64,000 nucleotides of DNA, taken from contig NZ_JAFMPQ010000002.1 in the NCBI RefSeq assembly GCF_020667845.1, positions 62,001 through 126,000 on the forward strand, written 5' to 3'. The DNA is from Cognatishimia sp. F0-27. Lineage in GTDB: Bacteria; Pseudomonadota; Alphaproteobacteria; Rhodobacterales; Rhodobacteraceae. Under the pieces are notes generated by a model that was not told the DNA's origin, did no database searches, and saw nothing but the letters and a program-made list of their open reading frames with translations. The position numbers and the translations under genes were made by a program. Of this stretch, positions 27,416 to 36,565 are shown piece after piece. The first letter of the stretch is position 1, and the number at the start of each line of letters is the position of its first letter.

Positions 27416-28468
27416 GTGTCAGGACCGCAGAAAGGCGGTCGGCAAAGGGCGCGCTTCTTGGGTATCTGGACCTCCTACAGGCTGCGATGGCAACGGCGGA
27501 TTTTGCGTTGGCGGGCTTTGGGCAAGCGCGCTGAGCTTGCGCCCGTGGCGGATCGGACGAAGCGTATCCGGCGGTCCGATCTGCTGGTTTTTGCCACCCA
27601 GCGCAACGAGGCGCGGCGTCTTCCCTATTTTCTGGAGCATTATCGCCGGATGGGGGTGGGGCATTTTCTGATCGTCGACAATGACAGCACCGATGGCGGG
27701 GATCGCTTTCTTGCCGCGCAGCCGGATGTCTCGCTCTGGCGCAGCACGGCCAGTTATCGCCGCGCGCGGTTCGGCATGGATTGGATGAACGCGCTCTTGA
27801 CGCGGTATGGGCACGGGCATTGGTGCCTGACGGTTGATCCGGATGAGCTTTTTGTCTTTCCGTTTTGTGATACGCGCCCGCTGCGCGCGCTCACCGACTG
27901 GCTGGACGCGTCGCGGATCCGGTCTTTTTCAGCGATGTTGCTGGACATGTATCCCAAGGGGCCGCTTGACGCATGCCGGTATCAGCCGGGGCAGAACCCG
28001 ATGGAGATTGCGTGCTGGTTCGATGCTGGCAATTATGCAATGACGCGCAACTCGGCGCTGGGGAACCTCTGGATCAGGGGCGGTCCGCGCGCGCGGAGTT
28101 TTTTTGCCGACGTGCCGGAACAGGCGCCTGCGTTGAACAAGATCCCGCTGGTCCGCTGGCATCGCCGCTTTGCCTATGTGAGCTCGACCCACATGCTTTT
28201 GCCGCGCGGGCTGAACGCGGTTTATGACGAATGGGGCGGTGAGAAAGCGAGCGGGATCCTGCTGCACACGAAATTGCTGGACGGCTTTGCCGCGCGGGCG
28301 GAGGAAGAGGTGCGACGTGGCGAGCATTACGGTGCCGCACGGGAATACAGGGCCTATGCACGCGAAGCTGCGCGCAATCCGGATTTCTGGTGCCCGCATT
28401 CGGAGCGGTTCCTAAATTGGCGCCAGCTGGAGGTGCTGGGGCTCATGTCCAAGGGCAATTGGGCGTGA
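27416..28468 (+). CDS. Glycosyltransferase family 2-like protein (Glyco_tranf_2_4 type)
   Basis: Predicted 350-residue protein. A basic N-terminal stretch of about 50 residues (RARFLGIWTSYRLRWQRR) precedes a GT-A-like core: LVFATQRNEARRLPYFLEHY, FLIVDNDSTDGGDRF and a DPDELFVFPF metal-site candidate near residue 140. These fit the family that includes many uncharacterised capsule transferases. The start is GTG with no clear ribosome site, nine bases after the preceding stop. It ends in a GTGA overlap with the next gene. Confidence 0.8.
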   Translation: MSGPQKGGRQRARFLGIWTSYRLRWQRRILRWRALGKRAELAPVADRTKRIRRSDLLVFATQRNEARRLPYFLEHYRRMGVGHFLIVDNDSTDGGDRFLAAQPDVSLWRSTASYRRARFGMDWMNALLTRYGHGHWCLTVDPDELFVFPFCDTRPLRALTDWLDASRIRSFSAMLLDMYPKGPLDACRYQPGQNPMEIACWFDAGNYAMTRNSALGNLWIRGGPRARSFFADVPEQAPALNKIPLVRWHRRFAYVSSTHMLLPRGLNAVYDEWGGEKASGILLHTKLLDGFAARAEEEVRRGEHYGAAREYRAYAREAARNPDFWCPHSERFLNWRQLEVLGLMSKGNWA

Positions 28469-30162
28469 GCGTCGGCATCGTTCTTCTGGCGCATACCGCA
28501 CTGCGCCGCGTCGAGCAGGTCGCGCGGCATTGGGCGCAAGGCGGCTGCCCGGTTGTCATTCACGTCGATGGCACCGTGCCCGATCCGCGATACGCGGCCC
28601 TGCGTCGCCGGCTTGAAGGCCAGCCCCTGATCGGCTTCGCGCCGCGGCATCGGTGTGAGTGGGGCGGGTGGGGCATCGTCGCGGCAAGCCGGGATGCCGC
28701 GCAGATGGTGCTCGATGGGTTCGAGGATGTGACCCATGTCTATCTCACCTCCGGGGCTTGCCTGCCCCTGCGCCCTGTCGGAGAGCTTCGGGCATTTCTC
28801 GCGCGCCATCCAGAGACGGATTTCATCGAAAGCGCGCGCCCTTCGGACGTGCCCTGGACAGTGGGCGGGTTCGAACAGGACCGGTTCGACCTGTATTTTC
28901 CGTTTTCGTGGCAGCGGCAGCGCTGGTTGTTCGACAAGGCTGTCACGCTGCAGCGCAGGCTTGGAATAAACCGCGCCAGGCCGGTTGGGCTGCACCCCCA
29001 TATGGGCAGCCAGTGGTGGTGCCTGACGCGTGTAACCTTGCGCAGGATCCTGACGGACCCGAAGAGGCCGGCCCATGACCGGTATTTCAAACGGGTCTGG
29101 ATTCCGGATGAATCCTATTTTCAGACGCTTGCGCGCCGTCATGCGCGCCGGATCGAGAGTCGGTCTCTGACCCTGAGCCGGTTCGATTCTCAGGGCAAGC
29201 CGCATGTTTTCCACGATGACCATCTGGAGCTGTTGCAAGAGAGCGGCAGCTTTGTTGCGCGCAAGATCTGGCCGCATGCGGACCGGCTCTACGATACCTT
29301 CCTGTCGCCCGCGCGGCGCCCGGCAAGGGTGGCGAGCGACCCTGCCAGGATTGACCGGCTGTTCGAAAAAGCCGGGAGGCGGCGGACACGGGGGCGACCC
29401 GGTCTCTACATGCAGAGCCGGTATCCGCATGACGGATGGGAAAACGGTGCGACGGCGGGGCCCTATTCGGTGTTTCATGGCTTCACCGATCTTTTCGACG
29501 GGTTTGAAGCATGGCTGGCCAAAACCACCGGGACGCGGGTCCATGGCCACCTTTTTGCGCCGGACCGTGCGCAGTTTTCGAACGGGCAACGGTTTGTGTC
29601 CGGGGCGCTGAGCGACCATGCGGGGCTGCGCGATGCCAATCCGAAAGCCTTTTTGACCAGTCTGATCTGGAACACCCGGGGTGAGCGACAGTGCTTTCAA
29701 CACGGGCCGCGCGACACACCTGGCGTGATGACATTCATGGCGCCCGATCCGAACGCGCAGATCTCGGTCATCACCGGTGCCTGGGCCGTGTCACTGTGTC
29801 GTTCGGGGATATCGGTTGAGGCTTGTGTTGCAAAAGCGCGGAGATTGCAGGCGCGGGAGCATAAGGCGGTTGCCCACCTGCGCGCCCGGACAGCCCGCGC
29901 GCAAATCCGGATCTGGTCACTGGCCGATTTCATGCGCAACCCGGTCCCGAACCTTCTTGCGGTCACGCGCGAGATTGCCACCGCGCCACAACAGCACCTG
30001 AATGAAGCCCCCGTATTGCAAGACCTTGAAGGCCTTGCGGCCTTTCTTCAGGCGTTGCGCAACCATGGCCTGCATTTGCCGTCAGTGGGCCCGTTTCCTC
30101 AAGACGGCGGGGAGGCGTCTGAAGACATTCACGCCCGCGCAGTGGGCGGCCAGGGCGCATGA
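28465..30162 (+). CDS. Core-2/I-branching-like beta-1,6-N-acetylglucosaminyltransferase (GT14)
   Basis: Predicted 565-residue two-part protein. The first ~290 residues resemble the Branch/GT14 fold: SVGIVLLAHTALRRVEQVAR at the start, VTHVYLTSGACLPLRPVGEL near residue 92, GSQWWCLTRVTLRRIL, and a WIPDESYFQTL acceptor-side stretch. The remaining ~270 residues form a second conserved-looking region (SRYPHDGWENGATAG, HGFTDLFDGFEAWL) that I cannot name with confidence. The GTG start overlaps the previous stop (GTGA) with AAGGG nine bases upstream, and its own stop overlaps the sulfotransferase start (ATGA). Confidence 0.8.
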   Translation: MSVGIVLLAHTALRRVEQVARHWAQGGCPVVIHVDGTVPDPRYAALRRRLEGQPLIGFAPRHRCEWGGWGIVAASRDAAQMVLDGFEDVTHVYLTSGACLPLRPVGELRAFLARHPETDFIESARPSDVPWTVGGFEQDRFDLYFPFSWQRQRWLFDKAVTLQRRLGINRARPVGLHPHMGSQWWCLTRVTLRRILTDPKRPAHDRYFKRVWIPDESYFQTLARRHARRIESRSLTLSRFDSQGKPHVFHDDHLELLQESGSFVARKIWPHADRLYDTFLSPARRPARVASDPARIDRLFEKAGRRRTRGRPGLYMQSRYPHDGWENGATAGPYSVFHGFTDLFDGFEAWLAKTTGTRVHGHLFAPDRAQFSNGQRFVSGALSDHAGLRDANPKAFLTSLIWNTRGERQCFQHGPRDTPGVMTFMAPDPNAQISVITGAWAVSLCRSGISVEACVAKARRLQAREHKAVAHLRARTARAQIRIWSLADFMRNPVPNLLAVTREIATAPQQHLNEAPVLQDLEGLAAFLQALRNHGLHLPSVGPFPQDGGEASEDIHARAVGGQGA

Positions 30163-31637
30163 AAACAGAGACGAGATCCGGACCGTTCGATTGCTTTGTC
30201 ATTCTTGGTGCGATGCGCACAGGGTCGAATTTCCTTGAAGCCAACCTCAACCGCTATGAGGGGATCGCCTGCCATGGTGAGGCTTTCAACCCGCATTTCG
30301 TCGGCCATCCAAAGACGGCCGACTTGCTCGGCATCGACAAGGCGACGCGCGACGATGACCCGTTGCAGCTCCTCAACGCCTTGCGCGCGGGCGGGCCGGC
30401 TTGTCTGCGCGGGTTTCGCTATTTCCACGACCATGATCCACGGATCTTGCGCCCGCTGCTCGATGCGCCGCAGATCGCCAAGATCATCCTCACGCGCAAT
30501 CCGCTGGACAGCTATCTCAGTCAGAAGATCGCCCGCACCACCGGGCAGTGGATGCTGACGCGCGTGACACGCCGCAAGTCCGCGTTGGCGCATTTCGACG
30601 CGCAGGAATTCGAGGCGTATCTTGCCGCAATACAGCGGTTCTATCGTGGCGTGCAGACTGGTTTGCAGCACCGGGGGCAGGTGGCATTCCACATCGCCCA
30701 TGAGGATCTGGCGGATGTGTCGGTGCTTAACGGGCTGGTGCGCTGGCTTGGCAAGGACGCCACGCGCGACAGCCTCGACCGATCTGTGAAACGGCAAAAT
30801 CCACAGCCAGCCGTGGCCAAGGTCTCCAATCCGGGCGACATGCGCACCGCGCTCGCCCGGCTCGATCCGTTCGCCCTTTCCACGGTGCCGAATCTGGAGC
30901 CGCGCCGCGGACCCGTGGTGCCGAGCTATCTTGCGGGGGCGCGGACCCCTTTGCTCTACATGCCGATCCGGTCAGGGCCCGAGGCGGCCGTGACCCGCTG
31001 GCTGGCGCAGCTCGACGGGCAGCCTGCGGCGGCGTTGCGGGGCGGGTTCACCCAACAAACCTTGCGCGCGTGGAAGGCTCAACATCCCGAGCACCGTTCG
31101 TTTACGGTCATTCGCCATCCGCTCGCGCGGGCGCATCGCGTTTTCTGCGACAAGATCCTGTCGACCGGGCCCGGGCGTTATGCGCGAATCCGCAAGATGC
31201 TGATTCAGAGCTTTGACGTGCCGTTGCCTGAGACGATGGATGGGTCCGATTGTGATATTGACCGGCACCGCGATGCGTTTGCCGGCTTCCTGCGGTTTCT
31301 CAAGGCGAACCTCTCGGAGCAGACCGCGGTCCGGGTGGACGCGCATTGGATGTCGCAAGCCCAGTGTTTGCAGGGTATGGCGGAGTTCGCCTTGCCGGAC
31401 ATGATCGTGCGGGAGTCCGAGATGGCCGGCTATCTTCCTGCCCTCGCGCTTCAGGTTGGACATGTCGATCCTTGCGATCCGATCGCGGAGCAGAGCGGGG
31501 ACAGTGTGCCACTGAGCGCGATTTATGATCCGCAGCTCGAAGCGCTCGCACGCGAGACTTACGCGCGGGACTACCTGATGTTCGGCTTTGGCGACTGGGA
31601 GCCGGAGCTCTGCGCGACGGAGGGCGGTCTTTCCTGA
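30159..31637 (+). CDS. Two-domain sulfotransferase (NodH/Stf0-like)
   Basis: Predicted 492-residue cytoplasmic sulfotransferase that would move sulfate from PAPS to a glycan. Domain 1 has the 5'-phosphosulfate loop FVILGAMRTGSNFLEANL (residues 13-30), HGEAFNPHF and a 3'-phosphate motif LTRNPLDSYLSQK (111-123), resembling NodH and Stf0. Domain 2 starts near residue 263 with LLYMPIRSGPEAAV and has FTVIRHPLARAHRVF near 315-329, a second, more diverged sulfotransferase-like pair. It ends the glycan gene run by ATGA overlap, while cysQ begins it. Acceptor sugar unknown. Confidence 0.85.
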   Translation: MKTETRSGPFDCFVILGAMRTGSNFLEANLNRYEGIACHGEAFNPHFVGHPKTADLLGIDKATRDDDPLQLLNALRAGGPACLRGFRYFHDHDPRILRPLLDAPQIAKIILTRNPLDSYLSQKIARTTGQWMLTRVTRRKSALAHFDAQEFEAYLAAIQRFYRGVQTGLQHRGQVAFHIAHEDLADVSVLNGLVRWLGKDATRDSLDRSVKRQNPQPAVAKVSNPGDMRTALARLDPFALSTVPNLEPRRGPVVPSYLAGARTPLLYMPIRSGPEAAVTRWLAQLDGQPAAALRGGFTQQTLRAWKAQHPEHRSFTVIRHPLARAHRVFCDKILSTGPGRYARIRKMLIQSFDVPLPETMDGSDCDIDRHRDAFAGFLRFLKANLSEQTAVRVDAHWMSQAQCLQGMAEFALPDMIVRESEMAGYLPALALQVGHVDPCDPIAEQSGDSVPLSAIYDPQLEALARETYARDYLMFGFGDWEPELCATEGGLS

Positions 31638-31678
31638 CGGGGTTGGCAGGGGCGTTGGCCCAGGTGCTGAAACGGCAA

Positions 31679-31704
31679 GAGGCCCGGGCATGTGCCCGGA
31701 CCTC
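31679..31704. terminator. Hairpin between sulfotransferase and ptsN (convergent)
   Basis: GAGG-C-CCGGGCA, loop TG, TGCCCGG-A-CCTC: an 11-bp stem with one mismatch. It sits between two convergent stops (31637 and 31735). T-runs are weak on both sides. Confidence 0.55.
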
Positions 31705-31734
31705 TCGAAACGGGGCCAAAGACTGCCACGCCTG

Positions 31735-32199
31735 TCAGGCGGCCTGTTCCCGCTCCGCCTCCGTCAGGATCGTATACAGCGTTCCGGCGTCGGGGTTCGC
31801 CCGTAGCTTGCTGCACAACGCGGTGTCACGCAGCGTGCGGCTGACGAGAGCAAGCGCCTTGAGATGTTCCACACCGGCTTCTTCCGGCGCGAACAGCGCA
31901 AAGACAATGTCCACGGGCTGCCGGTCCACCGCTTCGAAGTTGATCGGTTTTTCCAGTAAGATGAAGGCGCCCACAACACTGGACAGCTCCGCGAGCCGGG
32001 CATGAGGCAGCGCAACCCCGTTGCCCACGCCCGTGGGTCCAAGCGACTCCCGTTCCATCAACGCTTCGACCGTCCGTGGCGCGTGCAGACCGTGGGCCTG
32101 CTCGGCCAGATCGGCCACGTCGTGCATCAGACGTTTCTTGCTGGATGCCGCGGTGACAACCTTCACGGCATCCGGTTTCAAAAGATCCACGAATTTCAT
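31735..32199 (-). CDS. ptsN: PTS IIA-like nitrogen-regulatory protein PtsN (EIIA-Ntr)
   Basis: Predicted 154-residue phosphocarrier of the nitrogen PTS, which regulates metabolism and transport without moving sugar. The phosphorylated histidine lies in GNGVALPHARL near residue 66, and the C-terminal LVSRTLRDTALCSKLRA pattern is typical. It lies 57 bases downstream of hpf on the same strand, an order conserved in many proteobacteria, and is probably co-transcribed with it. The ribosome site (GGGCAGAG) is modest. Confidence 0.93.
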   Translation of the reverse strand: MKFVDLLKPDAVKVVTAASSKKRLMHDVADLAEQAHGLHAPRTVEALMERESLGPTGVGNGVALPHARLAELSSVVGAFILLEKPINFEAVDRQPVDIVFALFAPEEAGVEHLKALALVSRTLRDTALCSKLRANPDAGTLYTILTEAEREQAA

Positions 32200-32256
32200 G
32201 CTCTGCCCAACTCTGGCACCTTGGCGAAAGGTGCCTTTGCCTCGCTTGCGGTTCGA

Positions 32257-32820
32257 TCAGGGATCGATCCACCCGATGTTTCCGTCATCGCGACGATACA
32301 CGACGTTTACGCCGTCCTTCTTCTCGTTGCGGAACACAAGCACCGGTGCGCCGGCGAGTTCCATTTGCATCACCGCTTCGCCCACTGTGAGAGACGGGAT
32401 CTTGGTCTCCATCTCGGCCACGATAATGGGTTGTAGCGTTTCGGGTTCGGGCTCATCCGCCCCCGATTCCGATGCGAGGATATAGGAGGCGGCACCGGAA
32501 AGTGCAACGGGTTCCGTTCGGTCTTTGTGGTGGTCCTTCAACCGCCGCTTGTAGCGCCTGAGCTGTTTGTCCATTTTTTCGACACACGCGTCGAGCGCGG
32601 CGTAGATTTCAGTGGCATGCGCCCGGGCGGCGGCGTTGAGCCCGGTCGACAGGTGGACGTTGGTTTCACAGACGAATTCATGCGCATTCTTGGAAAAGAT
32701 GATCGTCGCGTCGGTCGGGCGCTGCGAATATTTCTCGAGCACGGACCCCAGTTCGGTGCGAACATGGGTCTGTAGGGCTTCACCGATATCGATATGTTTT
32801 CCTGTAATTTGGTAACGCAT
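32257..32820 (-). CDS. hpf: Long-form ribosome hibernation promoting factor
   Basis: Predicted 187-residue HPF. The N-terminal S30AE domain (MRYQITGKHIDIGEALQTHV, then the KNAHEFVCETNVHL strand) binds the 30S decoding site. After a basic helix (KMDKQLRRYKRRLKDHHK) and an acidic linker, the C-terminal dimerisation domain PSLTVGEAVMQMELAGAPVL drives 100S ribosome formation. AAAAGGA seven bases before ATG 32820 fixes the start. rpoN, often found between lptB and hpf in proteobacteria, is not here. Confidence 0.94.
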   Translation of the reverse strand: MRYQITGKHIDIGEALQTHVRTELGSVLEKYSQRPTDATIIFSKNAHEFVCETNVHLSTGLNAAARAHATEIYAALDACVEKMDKQLRRYKRRLKDHHKDRTEPVALSGAASYILASESGADEPEPETLQPIIVAEMETKIPSLTVGEAVMQMELAGAPVLVFRNEKKDGVNVVYRRDDGNIGWIDP

Positions 32821-33047
32821 GTTTGTTCCTTTTATTACGTCTGTTGCGTCGATCCCGGACCACCCGCCCCGCACACGGATCGCGCGCAGGGACAAGAGAA
32901 CACTGCCGGGTCAGGAAAGACCGCGCCACGTCAGGATCGTATGCTGCCGACCCCCGGTTTCGGGGAGGCTTCGACGAAAACCTGCATGCGTGCGCGTGGT
33001 CATGGCTCTATTTGACGAGAGGAAGCATGACTCTGTCAATGAAAACC

Positions 33048-33068
33048 GACACACTTTATGCGTGTGTC
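33048..33068 (-). terminator. Hairpin after lptB
   Basis: GACACAC, seven-base loop, GTGTGTC: a perfect 7-bp stem 33 bases past the lptB stop, followed on the minus strand by GGTTTTCATT. Probably separates the lpt genes from hpf. A TTGACA (33034-33039, minus strand) just beyond could be the -35 of an hpf promoter, but no clear -10 is seen. Confidence 0.5.
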
Positions 33069-33100
33069 CGAGGAAACCTGGGCCAAACCGGCACAATCGC

Positions 33101-33859
33101 TCAACCGAAGCGGAAATTGTCGCCCAGATAGACCCGCCGGACATTTTCATTTTCGACGACTTCTTCGGGCGTCCCGGACATCAGCACACGACCGTCATGC
33201 AGGATGTAGGCACGGTCCACGATTTCGAGGGTTTCGCGCACGTTGTGATCGGTGATCAGCACGCCAAGCCCGCGCTTCTTGAGCTCTGCCACCAAATGGC
33301 GGATGTCCCCGACACTGATCGGGTCGACACCGGCAAAGGGTTCATCGAGCAGGAGATATTTCGGGTCAGCGGCGAGACAGCGTGCAATTTCGACGCGTCG
33401 GCGCTCTCCACCGGACAGGGCCAGAGCGGGCGCGCGGCGCAGATGCTCGATGGAAAACTCGCCCAGCAACTCTTCGAGCCGCTCGCGCCTGCGGTGCCTG
33501 TCAGATTCGGAAATGTCGAGCACGGCGGAAATGTTGTCCTCAACCGACAGGCCGCGAAAGATCGACATTTCCTGCGGCAGGTAACCGATGCCCATGCGCG
33601 CGCGGCGATACATGGGCAGGTATGTGGCATCGCGCCCGTCGATCAGAACCTGTCCGCCTTCCGGGTTCACAAGTCCGGCAATCGCGTAGAATGATGTGGT
33701 CTTGCCACAGCCATTGGGTCCGAGCAGCGCAACAACCTCGCCCCGGTCAAGGCGCATGGACATGTCGCGGATCACCACTTTCTTGCGATAGCTCTTGCGC
33801 AGGTGCCGCACTTCGAGACCGCTGGTCCCCTCGGTGACCGTCAGGTTGGGACGCGCCAT
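33101..33859 (-). CDS. lptB: LPS export ABC transporter ATPase LptB
   Basis: Predicted 252-residue ABC ATPase that powers lipopolysaccharide extraction from the inner membrane with LptFG and LptC. Walker A is [11 protein letters not shown] near residue 47, the signature is [16 protein letters not shown] near 147, and Walker B is [30 protein letters not shown] is characteristic of LptB. It lies four bases after lptA, so lptC-lptA-lptB form one unit. Confidence 0.96.
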   Translation of the reverse strand: MARPNLTVTEGTSGLEVRHLRKSYRKKVVIRDMSMRLDRGEVVALLGPNGCGKTTSFYAIAGLVNPEGGQVLIDGRDATYLPMYRRARMGIGYLPQEMSIFRGLSVEDNISAVLDISESDRHRRRERLEELLGEFSIEHLRRAPALALSGGERRRVEIARCLAADPKYLLLDEPFAGVDPISVGDIRHLVAELKKRGLGVLITDHNVRETLEIVDRAYILHDGRVLMSGTPEEVVENENVRRVYLGDNFRFG

Positions 33860-33863
33860 CGGG

Positions 33864-34358
33864 TCAATTCCCGCCCTGGGTCAGAACCGTGCGCACGCGA
33901 CCCGACATCTGGGCGGTGCCATCATCGAGATTGACGATCATGCTTTCGGCCGTGAGGGCGTTGCCCCCCTGTGTCAGCAGCACATTGCCCGACATGGTCA
34001 CGGTTCCGCGCTCGATATCGTAATCGGCCCGCGCGGCCTCTGCGGCTTCTTCGCCGGAAACAAGGGTGACGCCGCCGGTCGCTTCAAGCCGGTCTATCCG
34101 GCCGCCACCTTCCGTATAGATGACAACGACGCGCGGAGCGGCAAGGCGCATGTCCCCCTGCGCAATGATGACGTTCCCGGCATAGATGGCGCGGCCATTG
34201 CCCTGATCGACGGACAGGCTGTCGGCGGTTACCTCGACGGGGGCATCGGTATCCTGCTGCATGCTGCCAAAGGCAACCTGCGCGCCCTGCGCGACGGCAC
34301 ACAAGGGGATCACTGCGACGGCAGCGGCAATCAGAGCGTTGCGGATCATGGGCAGCAT
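33864..34358 (-). CDS. lptA: LPS transport periplasmic protein LptA
   Basis: Predicted 164-residue OstA-like periplasmic bridge protein carrying LPS between membranes. A signal peptide ([19 protein letters not shown]) precedes a beta-jellyroll region: [55 protein letters not shown]. The ATG at 34358 overlaps the lptC stop (TGATG); an ATG four codons later (34346) is an alternative. The family is short and variable, so the call rests on the repeat pattern and on its place between lptC and lptB. Confidence 0.9.
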   Translation of the reverse strand: MLPMIRNALIAAAVAVIPLCAVAQGAQVAFGSMQQDTDAPVEVTADSLSVDQGNGRAIYAGNVIIAQGDMRLAAPRVVVIYTEGGGRIDRLEATGGVTLVSGEEAAEAARADYDIERGTVTMSGNVLLTQGGNALTAESMIVNLDDGTAQMSGRVRTVLTQGGN

Positions 34359-34960
34359 CAATCCTTTTGGGGTTCGTATATCAGCTTTACACCCTCGGTG
34401 AAAAGCAATTGCACGTCGCCGTTTTCCCCTTGCGGCACGATGCGCATGCGCCCGGCTTCGAGTGTGCCTGCAGGGCTGGAGCCCGAGACGGGTCCGCGGC
34501 TCTCTGCTTCGGTCCTGTCCAGTGATGCAGTGAGCGCTTCGGTTGTGAGTGTGTAGCCGGTTGAACTGTCGATGCGCACACCTTCGCCAAGCTCGGCGGC
34601 GCGGGTCTGGTTGGAAATCATGGCCGAGCCAGCGTTCAACGCGATGTGGCTGCCATCCTTGAAGGAGAGCGTCGCGCTCAGGGTATCGGCGCGGATCCTG
34701 TCATCGGTATCCGGGATCACGGTAAGCGCTGTCATGGTCAGCACGTCGCCGCGATCGGTCGTGCCACTGTAATACGGTGCGCTGACCTGTTCGCGGGCGG
34801 TCTCGCCCGACCCGAGCGCATCGGCAAACGGCACATCGGGCAAATCGGCCCGGTCGGTCGCGAAGAGAAACAGGGTCGACAGCATCGCCAGTGCCGCCAG
34901 GGGGAGCAGAATCTTGAGCCACGCGATGATGCGGGAATAAAGCCCGTCAGGCCGCGCCAT
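34358..34960 (-). CDS. lptC: LPS export membrane-anchored protein LptC
   Basis: Predicted 200-residue protein with one N-terminal membrane segment (ILLPLAALAMLSTLFLFA, about residues 17-34) and a periplasmic beta domain. GTTDRGDVLTMTALTVIP is a typical LptC stretch. It links the LptBFG transporter to LptA. The start ATG 34960 is supported by an upstream AGGGTGGGA. It lies 26 bases downstream of the RNase D-like gene, so the four genes may share a transcript. Confidence 0.88.
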   Translation of the reverse strand: MARPDGLYSRIIAWLKILLPLAALAMLSTLFLFATDRADLPDVPFADALGSGETAREQVSAPYYSGTTDRGDVLTMTALTVIPDTDDRIRADTLSATLSFKDGSHIALNAGSAMISNQTRAAELGEGVRIDSSTGYTLTTEALTASLDRTEAESRGPVSGSSPAGTLEAGRMRIVPQGENGDVQLLFTEGVKLIYEPQKD

Positions 34961-34986
34961 GCATCCCACCCTGTCGCGGCACCCGG

Positions 34987-35601
34987 TCATGCATGGGCGA
35001 AGATATCCGTATCCGGCCAGCCGGCGAGATCGAGGCGCGCGCGTGTCGGCAGGAAATCAAAGCAATGTTGCGCAAGATCGGTGCGGCCTTCGCGGGCGAG
35101 CATGGCGTCCAGCGCCTCGCGGAGCCTGTGCAGATAGAGCACGTCTGACGCGGCATAGCTGCGCTGCGCATCGGTGAGGCTTTCGGCCCCCCAGTCGCTC
35201 GACTGCTGCTGCTTCGAGATGTCGACGCCAAGCAATTCCTGCGTCAGCGCTTTCAGCCCGTGCCGGTCCGTATAGGTGCGCACGAGGCGGCTTGCGATCT
35301 TGGTGCAGTATACCGGGGCCGCGAGCGCACCAAAGGCACGATACATGGCGGCAATGTCGAAGCGTCCGAAGTGGAACAGCTTGAGCACCGAAGGATCGGT
35401 CAGCAGCCGTTCAAGATTGGGCGCGGTCGTCTGTCCGATGGCCACCTGGACGAGATGTGCGTTGCCATCCCCACCGGACAGTTGTACCACGCAAAGCCGG
35501 TCGCGATGCGGGTTGAGCCCCATGGTTTCGCAGTCGATGGCAACGACAGGACCAAGGTCCAGCCCGTCGGGCAGATCGCCTTTGTGAAGAGTGATGGTCA
35601 C
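34987..35601 (-). CDS. RNase D-like 3'-5' exonuclease
   Basis: Predicted 204-residue single-domain DEDDy exonuclease. ExoI is VVAIDCETMGLNPHRDRL (Asp-x-Glu near residue 22), ExoII is LFHFGRFDIAAMY, and ExoIII is SYAASDVLYLHRL with the Tyr and Asp. It lacks the C-terminal HRDC domains of E. coli RNase D, as is usual for the short alphaproteobacterial form. The start is GTG 35601, because GGGAGG stands five bases before it; an upstream in-frame ATG (35613) lacks a ribosome site. Likely role: RNA 3'-end trimming. Confidence 0.9.
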   Translation of the reverse strand: MTITLHKGDLPDGLDLGPVVAIDCETMGLNPHRDRLCVVQLSGGDGNAHLVQVAIGQTTAPNLERLLTDPSVLKLFHFGRFDIAAMYRAFGALAAPVYCTKIASRLVRTYTDRHGLKALTQELLGVDISKQQQSSDWGAESLTDAQRSYAASDVLYLHRLREALDAMLAREGRTDLAQHCFDFLPTRARLDLAGWPDTDIFAHA

Positions 35602-36565
35602 GAAACCTCCCATGGGACGCAGCTTTGGTCCGCGTCCCATATCTGTGCCTTGCGTCCGTTTCAACTCCACCAGCCACGCCGCCGCGTCACAATTGGCGGT
35701 TCCGCGCCGCAGCAATGGGGCGCGATTCGGGTAGAATCGGGCAAATCTGAGGCCATCGCGTCAAATTGACAGGCGCCGATCTGACGGATTGGGTCGAATT
35801 GTAACGTTTCGTGATCACCGCCGCTCACCCGGAGATTGCGCTGTGGAGTTTGGTCGGATCATGATCGAGAAAATTGCGCAGATTTTTTTCGATCTCGGTC
35901 CGGGCTGGGATCCACCCATTTCAGCCGCGCAGTGCCAGCTTTTGACTGTCGCTGAATCCTGAACAATATGATGCCATATACGCGGGGAAACTGCGGCGGA
36001 CTTTCCCATATGGCAGCATAGATCGCCAAAATCGCGCGAAGTGTTTCTGAATTTCAGACAGTGAGGCGCGACCGGCGGGGTTATTGTTTCGGTGTGCTCC
36101 GACCGAAGAGTTCGCGTTTAAGGCTGTGAAATTGCTTTATTTTTTGTGCAGATCTTGTCCTTGTTGCCATCTGCGTAGCGCAGGATCGACTGCATTGGTG
36201 CTGAATTTGTTGGGTTGCGGTTTGGCATTTACCAAAATGGCTTCACCTTAGGGTTGCAAGCTTCTGTTTAAGTTGACGCAAACCGATTTGAACGGGCATA
36301 AAAGCCATGTCGCGGATTTGGCCATTTTCCTGTCTGAATTCGCATAATGGCACTTGGGGGTTGGTGCTTCCACACTGGGAGTAACGGGATGTCTGCCGCG
36401 TTGTTTTAACGCGCTGTGTAGGTTGGTCTGCTTTTCATTGGGTCTGAGAGCCTGAGCGGGGCGCGTTGCGTTTCCGCACCGGAAAAGCTGTGTCTGTAAA
36501 GACGAAGATCGGCTGCGAGAGACGTTGCCTTGCCTTCCGTCACGCATGACTCATGGGAGGTCATC
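35602..36565. promoter_or_regulatory. AT-rich non-coding kilobase upstream of the ExoY-type gene
   Basis: Nearly 1 kb with no supported gene and visibly lower GC than its surroundings. It holds several inverted repeats besides the bulged hairpin at 35972-36015: CATTT-N4-AAATG near 36226, CGCGTT-N5-AACGCG at 36397-36413, and TTTCCG-N3-CGGAAA at 36471-36485. The setting suggests a long, multi-site control region or leader RNA for the sugar transferase, or an unrecognised small RNA. Confidence 0.5.
35972..36015. ncRNA. Bulged long inverted repeat (possible structured RNA or operator)
   Basis: TGCCATAT, bulge ACGCG, GGGAAA, an 11-base loop, then TTTCCC directly joined to ATATGGCA: 14 paired bases with one five-base bulge. 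Composition is too AT-rich and too far from any stop to look like a terminator. Type is uncertain. Confidence 0.35.
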
